NCBI GenBank assembly: GCA_948146395.1
Contig: OX411555.1
Location: 43,299,725 to 43,363,724 of the forward strand
Source: Fragum whitleyi
Lineage: Eukaryota; Mollusca; Bivalvia; Cardiida; Cardiidae
Length of the DNA: 64,000 nt
Direction of reading: 5' to 3'
The translations under genes and the position numbers were made by a program. The notes below the pieces were generated by a model. It had not been told where the DNA came from, did no database searches, and saw nothing but the letters and a program-made list of their open reading frames with translations. Positions 22,726-33,799 of this stretch are shown here, one piece after another (positions within the stretch are counted from its first letter, which is position 1; each line of letters begins with the position of its first letter).

Positions 22726-22903
22726 CAGTCAAACCTGTCTTAAGCAAGCATCCGAGGGACATACAAAAAGTGCTTGCTTAAGACAGTTGCTTGCTTAATA
22801 CAGGTCAATTTCAGAGCAATTGGTTCATTTGGGAACTCAATGGCCGCTTGCTTAAGACAGGTTGCTTGCTGAATACAGGTGGCCACTAACACAGGTTCGA
22901 CAG
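22726..22903. mobile_element. TA-target MITE (CAGTCAAACCTGTC family), 178 bp
   Basis: The left end CAGTCAAACCTGTCTTAAG and the right end CACAGGTTCGACAG are inverted, flanked by TA. The interior repeats TGCTTGCTTAAGACAG. It is absent at the corresponding position in the other duplication copy (about 27254). Confidence 0.8.
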
Positions 22904-23597
22904 TATTTGAATGAAGGACCTGAGTTAGGATGAGTGGAGGTTGCTTCAGCTCTAAATCAAGTTTTACTCTGACACTGCTATTTAGAGGAATAGTTTGTAT
23001 TCATGTAAGAAGGAACAGCATTGATGAGTTATTCAAAGAAGAAAAAACGCATATTTTGTTAAAGTAGACTCCCTTAGAAATTCGATGTAGGTTACCAACT
23101 TGTCTAGCAATAAATACATCTGTTTTCGGTTCGCGTTTTCGGATCAAGATTCATTACAAAATTTGCGATTTTATTTTGTGATTTTTGTAATTCATTTTTT
23201 AATGGCTGAGAAAAAAGTAGAACCATCCTGCTGTAGTATAGTGTAAATGATAAAGTTTATCTCATCGTGAAACATTCGGAACATCACCCGGCCATTTCCG
23301 TAAACTGCTACAGAACTCGGATGTAAATAAGGCGCATGGGTATGTAACAAAATTATGAATTTTGTTAGACGGAAACAGTGTAAGATCAAAGTACTGAAAG
23401 TACTGATAAGTTGGAATGCGTGCGAGAGGCGGTGACCTCAAGCTACTAGCGAAGCTGACGCCTCCCGCCCATCACAGGTGATCACATAATACGTCTCGTT
23501 TTTTGACGGGCGTATATAAATCAATGTATTTCAACAACGAGAGACGCTTAAACCACTGAATCGCTATACAGGCCTGAATCTGATTGAAGAAAAATTA
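22904..23597. other. No gene; end of duplication copy 1
   Basis: Open frame 23192-23389 has no recognisable domain. After 23385 the match to the second copy is lost. Confidence 0.45.
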
Positions 23598-24163
23598 TAC
23601 CAAGAGGGGCAGAATGGCCCTAAACCGCTCACCTGAATTCGATTGGTCCAGTGGATCTTATCCAAGAAACTTTCTGACAAAGATTCATTCAAACTTGCCT
23701 AATTGTTGAAGAGGAGACATTATTCGAATTATAAGCAGTCATAATAGACCCTGCCAACCCATTCATTACAGAGGAGACTCAAAATTAGCCCTACCCTGCC
23801 ATGCCCATATTTATGGGCTAATGAAAATTTTGCCAATAATATTTGGAGAAGGTCATCAAAGGAACATTCTTGCAAAGTTTCATTGAAATCTACCCAGTGG
23901 TTCAGGAGGAGATGTCGTTCAAAGATTTTGGGCTCAAAATAAACCCCGCCCTGCCATACCCATATTTATTGGCCAATTAGAATATAGCAACAATTCTGAA
24001 AAGGGCCACCCAGGGAACATTCTGGCAAAATTTCATTGAAATTTGCCCAGCGGTTTAGGAGGAGAAGAAGATTTAAGAAGGGTGACGACTCACGACGAAC
24101 GACGGAGTCAGGGTGATCCTAAAGCTCCCCTTGAGCACGTTGTGGTAAGGTGAGCTAAAAAGG
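23598..24163 (+). repeat. Satellite-bearing element with head, ~120-150-bp units and tail
   Basis: Head AAGAGGGGCAGAATGGCCCT, units with AGGAGGAGATGTCGTTCAAA and CCGCCCTGCCATACCCATAT, then ACGACGAACGACGGAG and the tail AAAGCTCCCCTTGAGCACG...GGTGAGCTAAAA. It is one of the most complete copies. Confidence 0.75.
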
Positions 24164-24701
24164 AAGAAACTGATACGGACCCTACAGCCGACTAATGGAC
24201 ACACAGGCGACCTTATACACTCAAAACAGTTTTTATATTATTTTTCAAATAAACTTCTGCTCCATTTAAGTTATCAATTACTTTTTTAATTAGAAGTGTC
24301 GCAAATGATTTTTCCATGATGAAAAGCTATTTTCGCACGGAAGTCTTTTACTTCATGAGTTGGAATCTCAAGACAGTTTTTGGACGAAGTTCAATTGTTA
24401 TTTTGACCCATGTTACTCCAATATTGGGCACTTTCTCGGGTCATTGACAAGTTCTATGATTTGGGTCAATTGGTTGTTCAGTTAGAGTGGAAACTGTTAA
24501 TTGTTATAATTTACTGATGCCCGTGACATCTATGATCCCGAAACAATAGCGCTTTTCTTTGGGTCATGGGCAATATTTGTGTAAAGTTTCGTTATTGTAG
24601 GTCAATTGCTTCTCCGTTTATCTAGCAGAAAGCAAAAGGTCAATGGACTGAGAGACAGACATGATAAAATCAATATAATTATGCTCCTCTTCTTCTGAGT
24701 A
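24164..24701. other. No gene seen
   Basis: AT-rich spacer with several imperfect TTGGGTCAAT / GGGTCAT words, perhaps an old degenerate array. Confidence 0.4.
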
Positions 24702-25136
24702 CAGTTAATAACAGTTAATAACATCGTGAAATTGAAAGGTGAACGATTTCGGAATGATTTAAGCATGATGTTGAAGCGTAGCGAGTTTTGAGTGAAATTT
24801 AAGGGAGGGAATCCAATGTCGCTTATTTTGTTCAGGATGAACAAAATTAGCGATATACAAAACCTATATAAAATATGCATAAAAGTTCAATCAATAGCTT
24901 TCTATTTCGCCAAGAACCAAACAGACGCTTTAGATTTCATTTATGTCATTGAAATCGCGATTTGGTTCTTGCTTATTTCATTTTGAATGTACATGTTGAT
25001 CTTATTTTTCTAATAACTTTGAGTGTTTTTTTGAATGGTTTGAGTGAGTGTTTGGAATGAATGAAAGGAGCGCTGAGTGAGTGATTTAGAGTGGTCGTGA
25101 TGTAGGTGAATTTCAATTTCACGATGTAACTAAATG
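24702..25136 (+). mobile_element. Family 1 MITE with duplicated first 10 bp
   Basis: ACAGTTAATA occurs twice in tandem at 24701-24720 before ACATCGTGAAATTGA. The right end is slightly degenerate (TAACTAAATG). It abuts the SINE at 25138, so it inserted at or near the edge of the segmental duplication. Confidence 0.8.
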
Positions 25137-25137
25137 T

Positions 25138-25276
25138 AGTAGCTTGGGGCTAGGAAAGGATGTGATGGTTGTACTGGCGAGAGAAATTCCAGAAATCCAT
25201 TTTTATGTGCTCCAGCCGCCGCGATATAACTGAAAGCAATATTGAAAGCGGCGTTAAACTCCATTCAATCAATCGC
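25138..25276 (+). repeat. SINE 3' part, duplication copy 2
   Basis: TAGTAGCTTGGGGCTAGGAA...GCTCCAGCCGCCGCGATATA...GCGGCGTTAAACTCCATTCA. Confidence 0.78.
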
Positions 25277-25698
25277 CTTCGTCGTAGCATTATCTAGATA
25301 GGCAACATTTACAAGGGTACTTTTATGTGAAACCCTTGCTTTTAATTTTTTTAACATTTTGGTTTTACTAGTAATTCACACCAAGAAGACAATAAGTTTT
25401 ATTTCTTTCTTTCTTTACAATATAAGACCAAAAATAGAATGCTGGAAATCGCGACCTATTACTGCAAAAATAACTGTTCGGGTGTACATTATTAAAGGGG
25501 GCGATAACAATTTTACGTCATATGTCTTTAAGAGTTAAGAGTCCCAAAGCTCTCCGATAACTTTAATTAACGTTTTCTATGGATCGATCACCTATTTAAC
25601 TAACAGATGAATTTAACTTGTCGTTGTTTTTTCCCCTTATGTACCTTATGTAGATGTATGTGTAATAAGTGTCTGTAGTGACCTTTTTCGTATGTACT

Positions 25699-26524
25699 TC
25701 AAGATTTCTTAAAGAGTTGACAGAAGAATTTTGTCATCTTTATCAAGTCCGCCATGACTATCAACAGGACTTCGATGGCTATAAAGCAGAATGCAACAAG
25801 TCCGATCGATTTGGACGACGCTCTATCGTCTGGTGCACACGTTTTCTTTCGTATTGTAGTAGAAAGCGTGTGTGTATTTATCTTTAATCTTGATCGAATC
25901 GATTCAAGTTTTTCGTACAAAGAGAGGTTCGATTGTCCGCTTGGAACGTGTTCACAATTGCAAGTGCATGTCATGGTTGATAAACTTGTTGTCTTTGCAT
26001 GATTTACTGGCGCTGATGTTGTTGTACTTGCTTTGCAACAAACGTGGTTTGCGTCGATATGGGTAATGAGACCTGTGAGGTAATCAGTGCTGTAGTACTT
26101 GTTAATGTTGGAGTCGTGGATATTGTCGAACCAGTTGTCGAAGTATTAGATGGTCCTGGTGAAGGTGAATTTGTGGAAGATGTTATGGTGCTTGTCGTCG
26201 CTGAGGTCAGCGATGAAAAATTCGATGGAATTGGTGAATTGATTGATGTTGTTGACAAAACATTGCTCATATTCGTTGATGTTGTTCTAATGGATACCGA
26301 CAACGCTTGACTTGTTGTCGTAAAGGTCGTTGGGTGAGAAGTAATTGCCGTTGAATTTGTGAGCACATGATTATTATTTGAAGGAAAAAATGTTGAAACA
26401 GGTGTACTTGTTGGTACGAATATCGTTGGTGTGGTTGGTTCGTTGAATGTTACACACTCAGTGTCTGGTATTGAGCTGTCTACAGAAGTAATTGGTGTTG
26501 TTTCAGACGTAACTGTGCCATTAT
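25699..26524 (-). CDS. Gene B exon 5 (proximal copy): mucin-like stalk and membrane module with frame break
   Basis: Acceptor GCCCTACTTTTTCAG (minus) precedes 26524. Entry phase (two bases) fits exon 4. The entry frame encodes a Ser/Thr/Pro-rich stalk with many potential O- and N-glycosylation sites and stops at 26004, giving 407 aa in total. The conserved module (CTCNC, SNLSLYEKLES, RKKTCAPDDRASSKS, helix IEVLLIV, DLIK, tail FFCQLFKKS) follows in the -1 frame and ends at 25699. Either a soluble product is made, or an unseen splice or frameshift event joins the frames, or the exon is damaged. The same break in copy 21174-21995 argues against a random sequencing error. Confidence 0.72.
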
Positions 26525-26888
26525 CTGAAAAAGTAGGGCTTCAATTTTTAACATATATTTTGAAATATTTTACCTTCGAAACGCGATTAAAAGAGGGTTA
26601 CAAATTTATCATTTCTAAAACTCCAAATTAAATGTCATTCTAATGTGCTAATGTATGTATGTTTTCGCTTTACAATTCATAAAAGATTCGTTAATCTAAA
26701 AACTGAAAGTAATGTAAGCTAGCAACAACCAAATTTAAAATAAAAAAGATTGTAGAAACATCAGTTATTTTATTGACTTTATTGATTTTGGAAGCGCCTA
26801 AATATTTCGGAAAGCCATTTATAGAACTTTAATGCATATCTTATTAAAGAGAGGTAATAAATATCGCTAATTTGTTCATTTTGAATTT

Positions 26889-27150
26889 CATGAAACTTGG
26901 TCAGAATGTTTGTCAAGTCACAAGGATAAACTCTACGGAAAACGAGAAAAATCCATATGAAATCACGGGAAAAGGGGCCTTTATGACAATTTCCTTGATT
27001 TCACTTTAGAGGCCACAAATATGGTCAACTTTCATGAAGCTTGACCAGAATAATTGTCATGTTACAAGGAAGGACCCTATTGAAAATTGGAAGGAATCCC
27101 ATGATACGTCAGGAAAAGGGGCCTTGGTGACAACTTTCTTTTTTACACTA
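26889..27150 (-). repeat. Partial satellite units, duplication copy 2
   Basis: Equivalent of 22365-22625. Confidence 0.65.
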
Positions 27151-27832
27151 TAGAGGCCAAAAATTATATTTTGAGTTAACGCCATCAATAATAAGGTACA
27201 CAATTACAAAATAATTTTATCCTCTGAATAGCAAACACGTTTACTACAACAAGGTATCTTTAAATGAAGGATCTTGTATAATTGAAAAGAGGTAATCCGA
27301 CCCACGTGCTGGCGATGAACTAGATCATGTATCTAGGTTATCAAAAACATAAAATTATATTGTCGGATAATTGGGGTGTTTCCTAAGAATCCAGACAAAC
27401 AGGTGATATCTCATTAGTATGTTAACTTGGAAAGAATTGGCGGCATGACATTGTGTCACAATCTGAGTTAGAATGAGTGGAGGTTGCTTCAGCTCTAAAT
27501 CAAGTCTTACTCTGACATTGCTATTCAAAGTAATAGTTTGTATGCATGTAAGAAGGAACAGCATTGATGAGTTATTCAAAAAAGAAAAAAAAACATATTT
27601 TGTTAAAGTAGACTCCCTTAGAAATACAATGTAGGTTGCCAACTTGTCTAGCAAAAAATACATCTGTATTCGGTTCGCGTTTTCGGATCAAGATTCATTA
27701 CAAAATTTGCGATTTTATTTTTTGATATTTGTAATTCATTCTAAAAGAAAAAAGTAGAACCATTTTGCTCTGATAAGGCGCATGGATATGTAACAAAAAA
27801 TGTGCATTTTGTAGACGGAAACAGTGTTAGAC

Positions 27833-28818
27833 AAGAGGACCATGATGGTCCTAGATCGCTCACCCGAGTCTCTTTGATCACTAGGACAACACATCAAGTA
27901 AAAAGGCAGATGTCTTCAAGTTTCACAAAGTTTGGGCCGTATTTGGGCCATTAGAGTTATTTCAAGTAAATTATCTTTAAGACTCCTTTTCCTGTGATAT
28001 AGCATGAATCCGTCCCATTTTCAACAGAGTTCATTCTTTTGACCTGGCAAACATTTTGACCAAGTTTCATGATGATCGGACCATATTTGTGGCGTCTGGA
28101 GCTCTTACAAGAAAATTGCTATTAAGGCCCCTTTTCCTGTCATATGGCATGGATCCTTCCCATGTTCAAAAAATTTAATCCTCATGACCTTACAAATATT
28201 CTGACCTAGTTTCATGATGATTGGACCATATTTTTGGCTTCTAGCGCGTAAACAAGAAAATTGTCATTAAGGCCCCTTTTCCCATGATATGGCACAGATC
28301 CTTCCAATTTACAATAGGCTTCATCATTGTGACCTGACCAACATTCTGACCAAATTTCATGATAATTGGACCATATTTGTGGCTTCTAGAGTGTATACAA
28401 AAAAAAATGTCATTAAGGCCCCTTTTCCTGTGATATGGGACGGATCCTTTCCAATTTCAATAGGCTTCATCTTTGAGACCTAACAAACATTCCGACCAAG
28501 TTTCATGAAGATTGGGCCATATTTGTGACTACTAGAGTGTAAACAAGAAAATTGTCAATAAGGCCCCTTTTCCCGTGATATGGCATGGATCCTTCCTATT
28601 TTCAATAGGGTTCGTACTTGTGACCTGACCAACATTCTGACCAAGTTTCATGAAGATTGGATCATATTTGTGGCCTCTAGAGTGTAAATACTTAAATTGT
28701 TGACGCATGACGACGGACGATGCACGACGCACGACGGACGACGCACACCGCACGACGGACGACGGACATCCAATGATCACAAAAGCTCACCTTGAGCACG
28801 ATGTGCTCAGGTGAGCTA
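27833..28818 (+). repeat. Satellite-bearing element with ~146-bp units, complete
   Basis: Head CAAGAGGACCATGATGGTCC. About five units marked by AAGGCCCCTTTT near 28123, 28269, 28414 and 28560 (spacing about 146 bp), with CATTCTGACCAAGTTTCATG. Then ACGACGG runs (28700-28765) and the tail hairpin AGCTCACCTTGAGCAC...GTGCTCAGGTGAGCT followed by AAAA. Minus-strand Arg/Ser frames at 28532-28922 are artefacts of the ACGACGG run. Confidence 0.8.
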
Positions 28819-28874
28819 AAAAAAACAGCGCTCAAAAAACTGGCGCTTTCTTTAGATTCCTTTTTTTTCAAATA

Positions 28875-28945
28875 TGACGGCTGAAAAATCTTAATTTTTT
28901 GAGAATGACGAATCATTCTCAAAAATAAGGATTTTTCAGCCGTTA
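28875..28945. repeat. Imperfect palindrome
   Basis: ACGGCTGAAAAATCTTA...ATTCTCAAAAATAAGGATTTTTCAGCCGT, arms of about 32 bp with small mismatches around GACGAATC. Just downstream of the satellite element tail. Confidence 0.6.
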
Positions 28946-29133
28946 TTTAAAGATGTTGAGATGTTTATATAAGGATACGATGCTTTCTCGTCAGTGACTC
29001 AAACGAGTAGCGTTTGCAACGTCGAATGTTTTCACTCACAGTCTCGAGGGCTAACGTCATTTTAACTGAGTTTTTCTAAGGTTTTCCCGTATTTTCTTTT
29101 TTTAAAGAGCCCGTCTATGTACATCCGAGGTAG

Positions 29134-29163
29134 ATCGCGAGATTGGCCGAGTGGTGTTCCGAA
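29134..29163 (+). repeat. tRNA-like A-box fragment
   Basis: GCGAGATTGGCCGAGTGGT resembles the 5' end of a tRNA-Leu/Ser gene, but it runs straight into a MITE remnant, so it is not a complete tRNA. Confidence 0.4.
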
Positions 29164-29164
29164 T

Positions 29165-30000
29165 GATCATGAAATTGATTATACTCAATTCGATCAAAAC
29201 CAATCAAATCACTCGTTTAGCGCTGAAATCATTAATTCCAAACACTCACTCCAATTTTCAAAAACGCTCCTTATTTTTTAAAAACGCGTCTAAATCGTTC
29301 AAAAAGATCAATATTTTAATCAAATCGATCACATAGAGAGGATATTGAATGAGTTGTCATGGAATACTGAATTTATTAAACGAGTCATCTATAAACAGAT
29401 AAAAACGAGGCTGTGCCGAGTTTTTATCTGTTTTAGATGACGAGTTTAATAAATTCTGTATTTTATCAGCACAAATTTTATATTCTATGTATGAAATGAC
29501 CCAAATTTTTGCGAAAAATCGTCAAAATTCTGGAAGTTCAACATTTCAATTTTTCCGCGAAACTTTTAACGCCGCTTGAAACTGACGTCACAATATATAC
29601 ATTATGACGTCATTTTCGTGGTTACAAAATAGCGTTGCTATTCGCTCTGAGCATAGTTGCATAGTTATTCCTCTAGTGTAATAACACCCGTGTAATATCA
29701 AAAATATTCAACGGGGCTATTTGTCTCCCGCGACGTAGGTCATTTTATAAATTGTCATATTAGCACTATGTTTTTCGCTGGTGTTCATTTTAAAGCGTCT
29801 TTTGTTTAAGGGGAGATACATAAAAAGAAAGTATAAAAGGTAATACAATATCGTTTCTTTCGTACAATTTGGACGAAGTTGGCGATGTTGTATTACCTCC
29901 CGTGAATTTCAATTAAATCTCACTCAGCGCACAAGTTCAAATTTATTCCAAAATCATTCAACTTATCTATTTCAAGATATTCCTAACTGAACTTTAAAAA
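29165..30000 (-). mobile_element. Family 1 MITE, diverged, split by a foldback insert
   Basis: The two halves (29165-29330 with AAACACTCACTCCAATTTTC; 29835-30000 with TATTACCTCCCGTGAATTTC and CAAAATCATTCAACTTATC) are separated by about 500 bp containing the palindrome at 29355-29470 (CAGATAAAAAC...GTTTTTATCTG). Confidence 0.6.
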
Positions 30001-30035
30001 TGTCATGCTCAGTTCTTATTCAAAATTGAACTTAC

Positions 30036-30290
30036 TATAATAGCATAATTTAGCATATAATTCTGCCGAAGAATCGCTCATACTATGGTTTCGGAACAAG
30101 AACGGGTTTGTCATGAAATACAGTGTACATGTTCGATTCTCGTAGTTCGTCGCCCAGCAGTTTGTAAAGTTGTAGACCTGTGTAAGACACGTTTGTAAGC
30201 AGACATCCAAATTCGAGACTGTGGCGGTCAGTGCCTTGTAGTCAAGTGACGGTAATGGCTTACCGCTGCTGTTTGTAAATGTGCATGGAC
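30036..30290 (-). CDS. Gene B exon 4: Cys-rich apple/PAN-like domain
   Basis: On the minus strand the acceptor TTTTCTCTTCCTAG precedes 30290 and donor GTAAGT follows 30036. The 255 nt encode PCTF, LDVCLQTC, NCWATNY, CTLYF, NPFLF and KLCYY, aligning Cys for Cys with gene A exon 4. Sites such as NFT and NRT could carry N-glycans. Phases (2 bases in, 1 base out) match gene A. Confidence 0.84.
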
Positions 30291-30509
30291 CTAGGAAGAG
30301 AAAAGAGACAGAGAAATATGAAAATATGAAAATTCAATCTTTCGATTTTATTATGTTTTTAAGTTGTTCCCCTTTTTTTTGTTCCCTTTTTTCTGCAGCA
30401 AACCAAAACAGAAGAAAGGATTGACCTAATAAATGATTCCTTTCCGGAAGTTTACTGTTAACTTCCATTATTCATCCTTTTTTGTCTATATATTTAGCCG
30501 TTTAAATCC

Positions 30510-30795
30510 GTCGTGAAATTGACTAGATGAATATTCTTTTAAATGATACTGAGTTAGCATGGAGCGAGTTGTGGGTAGAATTCAAGGGAGGTAATCCAAT
30601 ATCGCTAATTTTGTTCAAAATGAACAAAAAGGCTATATATATTACCTCCCTTTAATGAAATATGCATACAAGTTCTTAGAATTGCTTTCTATATTTTCAC
30701 AAATACGCTTACGAAATTGAATTATTTCGATGAAATTATGGATTTTATCTACCTATCTTTATTTTGAATGTAGTTGTTGAACCTATCTTTTTATG
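30510..30795 (+). mobile_element. Family 1 MITE, partial
   Basis: GTCGTGAAATTGACTAGATG, GGGAGGTAATCCAATATCGC, ATTACCTCCC and the following third are present; both extreme ends are eroded. Confidence 0.7.
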
Positions 30796-31029
30796 GAAAA
30801 AAGCTATCTGTAATTCTAGACGAAAAAATCTTTGGAAAAGTATGTACAAAGTATGTACAAAGTATAACTCGACCTTTCTTCTTGAGACTTGATATTGAAC
30901 TATGAGCAAGATGTGGTTTTGTTTTCTAGCACAAAACACCTTTAAACTGATTTGTTTGAACTAACATTATATCAACCGTACGGACAATCTCAATGTCAGT
31001 GTGAGTTTGATTTTCAGTAAAAAATATCT

Positions 31030-31266
31030 TAAAGGATTTGTACGCCACCAGGGTTCGATCCCCGACGCAGGAAATGTTCATATCCTTTCTTACATTTTCT
31101 ACCACCAATTGGTGGATAATCGTAAACATAAGAGGGAAAGCAGCTGGAGGGTAGGAAAAAATGAAATGGTATTACATGAAATATCAGAAATCCATTAATT
31201 AATGTTCAAGCTTCTATGATATGACTGAATGGCTATGAAAACGTTGTAAAACCACATTTATTTAAT
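31030..31266 (+). repeat. SINE, degenerate, with B-box
   Basis: AGGGTTCGATCCCCGACGC B-box, GCAGCTGGAGGGTAGGAAAA, eroded core and tail (CGTTGTAAAACCACATTTAT). Confidence 0.6.
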
Positions 31267-31342
31267 CAGGAACGAAATGTAGAATAAAACTTATTGGACC
31301 GTTCGAAAATGAAACAAAGAAACAAATAATGATAATAAAAAA

Positions 31343-32215
31343 AGCAAGAGGGCCATTGACCCTTAACCTGATGCATATAGTTTACAAAGGTGCATGAGTG
31401 TCAACTCTACTTATTTGATATTCATTACTGACTTAATAAAGTCAAAGATATCAAGAGCACAAACATTTGAGTCAGCTATGTGTCCTCTAAAGTACTAAAA
31501 AAATAAAACAATTTTGAGATTTGAAGGTTTCCATATTATTGACCCTCCTTCAAACTTGTATTAGATTTCAAGACAAACATTCTGACCAAGATGCACAATT
31601 TTCAATCCAAGAGTGCACACACCGATTCTAATGCACACAAGGTTTTTGCTTCATTTTGACCTTTTTGACCATTTTTTGACTCCTATTGACCCAATTTCGA
31701 ACTTGACCGAGATTTGATGGCGACCCCCATTCTAACCAAGTTCTAAGACATTTGACCAAAAAATGTGGACTCTAGTGTGCACACAAGATTTTTCTATTAT
31801 TTGACCCCTTTTTGTCTCTAATTGACCCAATCCCAAACTTTACCGAGAATTGATGCAGAAAACCATTCTGACCAAGTTTAAAAACATTTGAGCCACGAAT
31901 TCGGCTTCTAGAGTGCACACAAGGTTGGTCTAAATATTGAAACTTGGGCGAAATTTTATATAGACAAAAATTCTGACCAAGTTTCAAGACATTTGAGCAG
32001 AAAATTGTGGCCCTAAGAGTGAACACAGGGTTTTTTTTTTTTAATTTGACCCCTTGACCCCTTTTTTGACCCCACTTGACCCAATTTCGAACCTGGCCGA
32101 AATTTGATTGAGACAAACATTCTGAATTTTTTTTTAAGCCTTTGGGCCAAAAATCTGGCCTAGAGAGTGCACACAAGATTTTCTAGAAATTGACGACGGA
32201 CGTATAACTCTTAAA
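31343..32215 (+). repeat. Satellite-bearing element with TTTTGACC-type units
   Basis: Head AGCAAGAGGGCCATTGACCC. Units with CATTCTGACCAAG, GAGTGCACACAAGG, TTTGACCCCTTTTT; the end GACGACGGACG at about 32193. Frame 31772-32176 (minus) reads through these units. Confidence 0.7.
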
Positions 32216-32929
32216 ACCCGTCTCAAAACTGACTGTCGCGTGTTGAAAAGTTATGTAAACCCTGGTTGCATGAACCACAGATGTTACCGTTTCAAATGAT
32301 ACAAGATGTCTTGATGTGTCATTCGCCTCAACTCGGCCGATTCCGTAACCTACATTTAAATCGGAGACGTCGGAGATCGCCCGAGTATTGCCGAATGTAG
32401 ATGTGTACTGTAAAAACAAGTTCAAGAGGTCACGACCTAAATAAACACACTTTTCCGGCAATTACTACAAGTTGCAACAGCGAATGCTTAGATCATAAAC
32501 ATAGTATATTTCTCTACGGTGTTTAGACACAAACTTTGTTTTTTGCTCTAATCTTTCGACAAGCTTACACGGATCGTCCATTCGCTTGGTTAAACATTGC
32601 AAGATCATTTTGTGTTTTTCAAGGGGAATTTTCATTTTCTTCATTTGATGAAATTTACTTGTATCACGCTATTAACGAAATAAACTGTGATTTTGCGGAG
32701 AACAGTCTTGAAAGATACTAAATTGAACCTTAAGAGACACTACTTTATTTATTGAATGTATTAAGATCATACAGGATGTTCCTTACATAGTATAACATTA
32801 GTGAACGACGTTTGTTCACCAAACATCATCGAAAACAGACCTAAGTTGTGTCTCGACCCGGTAAAACTTTATGTATTCCAAAATATTACAAACAATTTTC
32901 ATCCACCAATTTATCAAACTGAGTTTTAC
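32216..32929. other. Gene B intron 3, part: no supported exon
   Basis: Minus frame 32183-32461 (92 codons) is richer in CpG than its surroundings and follows TTGTTTTTACAG, so a missed exon is possible, but I recognise no domain. Confidence 0.35.
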
Positions 32930-33182
32930 ACCGCTTTCAACAATCTTTCAGTTATAACGAGGCGGCTGGAGCACTCAACAATGGAATCTTCGTATTGCTC
33001 ACACCAATACTACCATTACAATCTTTCCTAGCCTACATCTCTTTTCCCTAATAGGTCTAAGATTATCAACCCATAGGTGAGATAAAAATAGTCGGAAAGG
33101 ATGAGTACCGCCGCCTGGTATCGAACCCGGAACTTCTAGATTTGACAGTCCGATGCGCTACCAACTGTGCTATGACAGCATC
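32930..33182 (-). repeat. tRNA-derived SINE, near full length
   Basis: Minus strand: A-box region AGTTGGTAGCGCATCGGACT, B-box GGTTCGATACC, TTTCCGACTATTTTTATC, core and tail as at 11919-12162. Within gene B intron 3. Confidence 0.78.
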
Positions 33183-33799
33183 CAGGCGTTCAAAGTGCAT
33201 TTTCACTCAAGACACACATAGTTTAAGATGCACATTTGTGCTGATTCTGCAATTAGAGTCCACACATTTGCAAAAAGTTCAAATGCTGTGTATGTCATGA
33301 TATATACGCTATGAAACAAACAATTTGTTGCTGAAACCAAGCAGCAGATTAATAAGCGCATGAAGTTGCACCGATCTGATTAAATTACTATTTGCTCAGG
33401 TACAGTTTAATACAACCGAAACATCTGGTTTGATTTTGAACATACCATCAACTATAGGAACATTAATTTGATTTATAACTTGTTTGTTCTTCATGACTTC
33501 GACCTCTATAATGACCTACAGAACAGATTGTGAATCTGAAAACAAGCCTAGCGATGTTCCTCAGATATCGGGCAAGCAAAATATCATTATCTAAAACAAA
33601 CTTAACCCGGCCTTCTTGATTTGAAATATTGGAGTTTGGTCACTAGTCTATTAGAAAACATATGCATAAGAAAGGAAGTTTGTTCTGATTGATTTCTTGT
33701 GATGATTAATTTGTTAAAAATGACAACAACAACAACAAAAAACAGTATATGGATTGAAATAATCTGTGTAAAAAAATATATAATATCTCTAAGTCCCAC
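33183..33799. other. Gene B intron 3, remainder: nothing recognised
   Basis: AT-rich; a short ACAACA run at 33723-33739 only. Confidence 0.45.

Larger units (their letters stand above)
20600..23385. repeat. Segmental duplication, copy 1 (partner 25138-27826)
   Basis: Near-identical stretches include the SINE tail, the gene B terminal exon and downstream blocks (GGAAGCGCCTAAATATTT, GACTCCCTTAGAAAT). The offset between copies is about 4,525-4,530 bp at the exons and changes later through indels. A TA element (22726-22903) is present only in this copy. Confidence 0.85.
25138..27826. repeat. Segmental duplication, copy 2
   Basis: Partner of 20600-23385, with the gene B terminal exon, satellite fragment and flank in the same order. 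It has about 180 bp of private sequence around 27280-27465. Confidence 0.85.

Noticed and set aside
28532..28922. Arg/Ser-repeat peptides on the minus strand
   Set aside because: Translation of the ACGACGG microsatellite in a satellite element tail.
31772..32176. 134-codon minus frame
   Set aside because: Reads through TTTTGACC-type tandem units.
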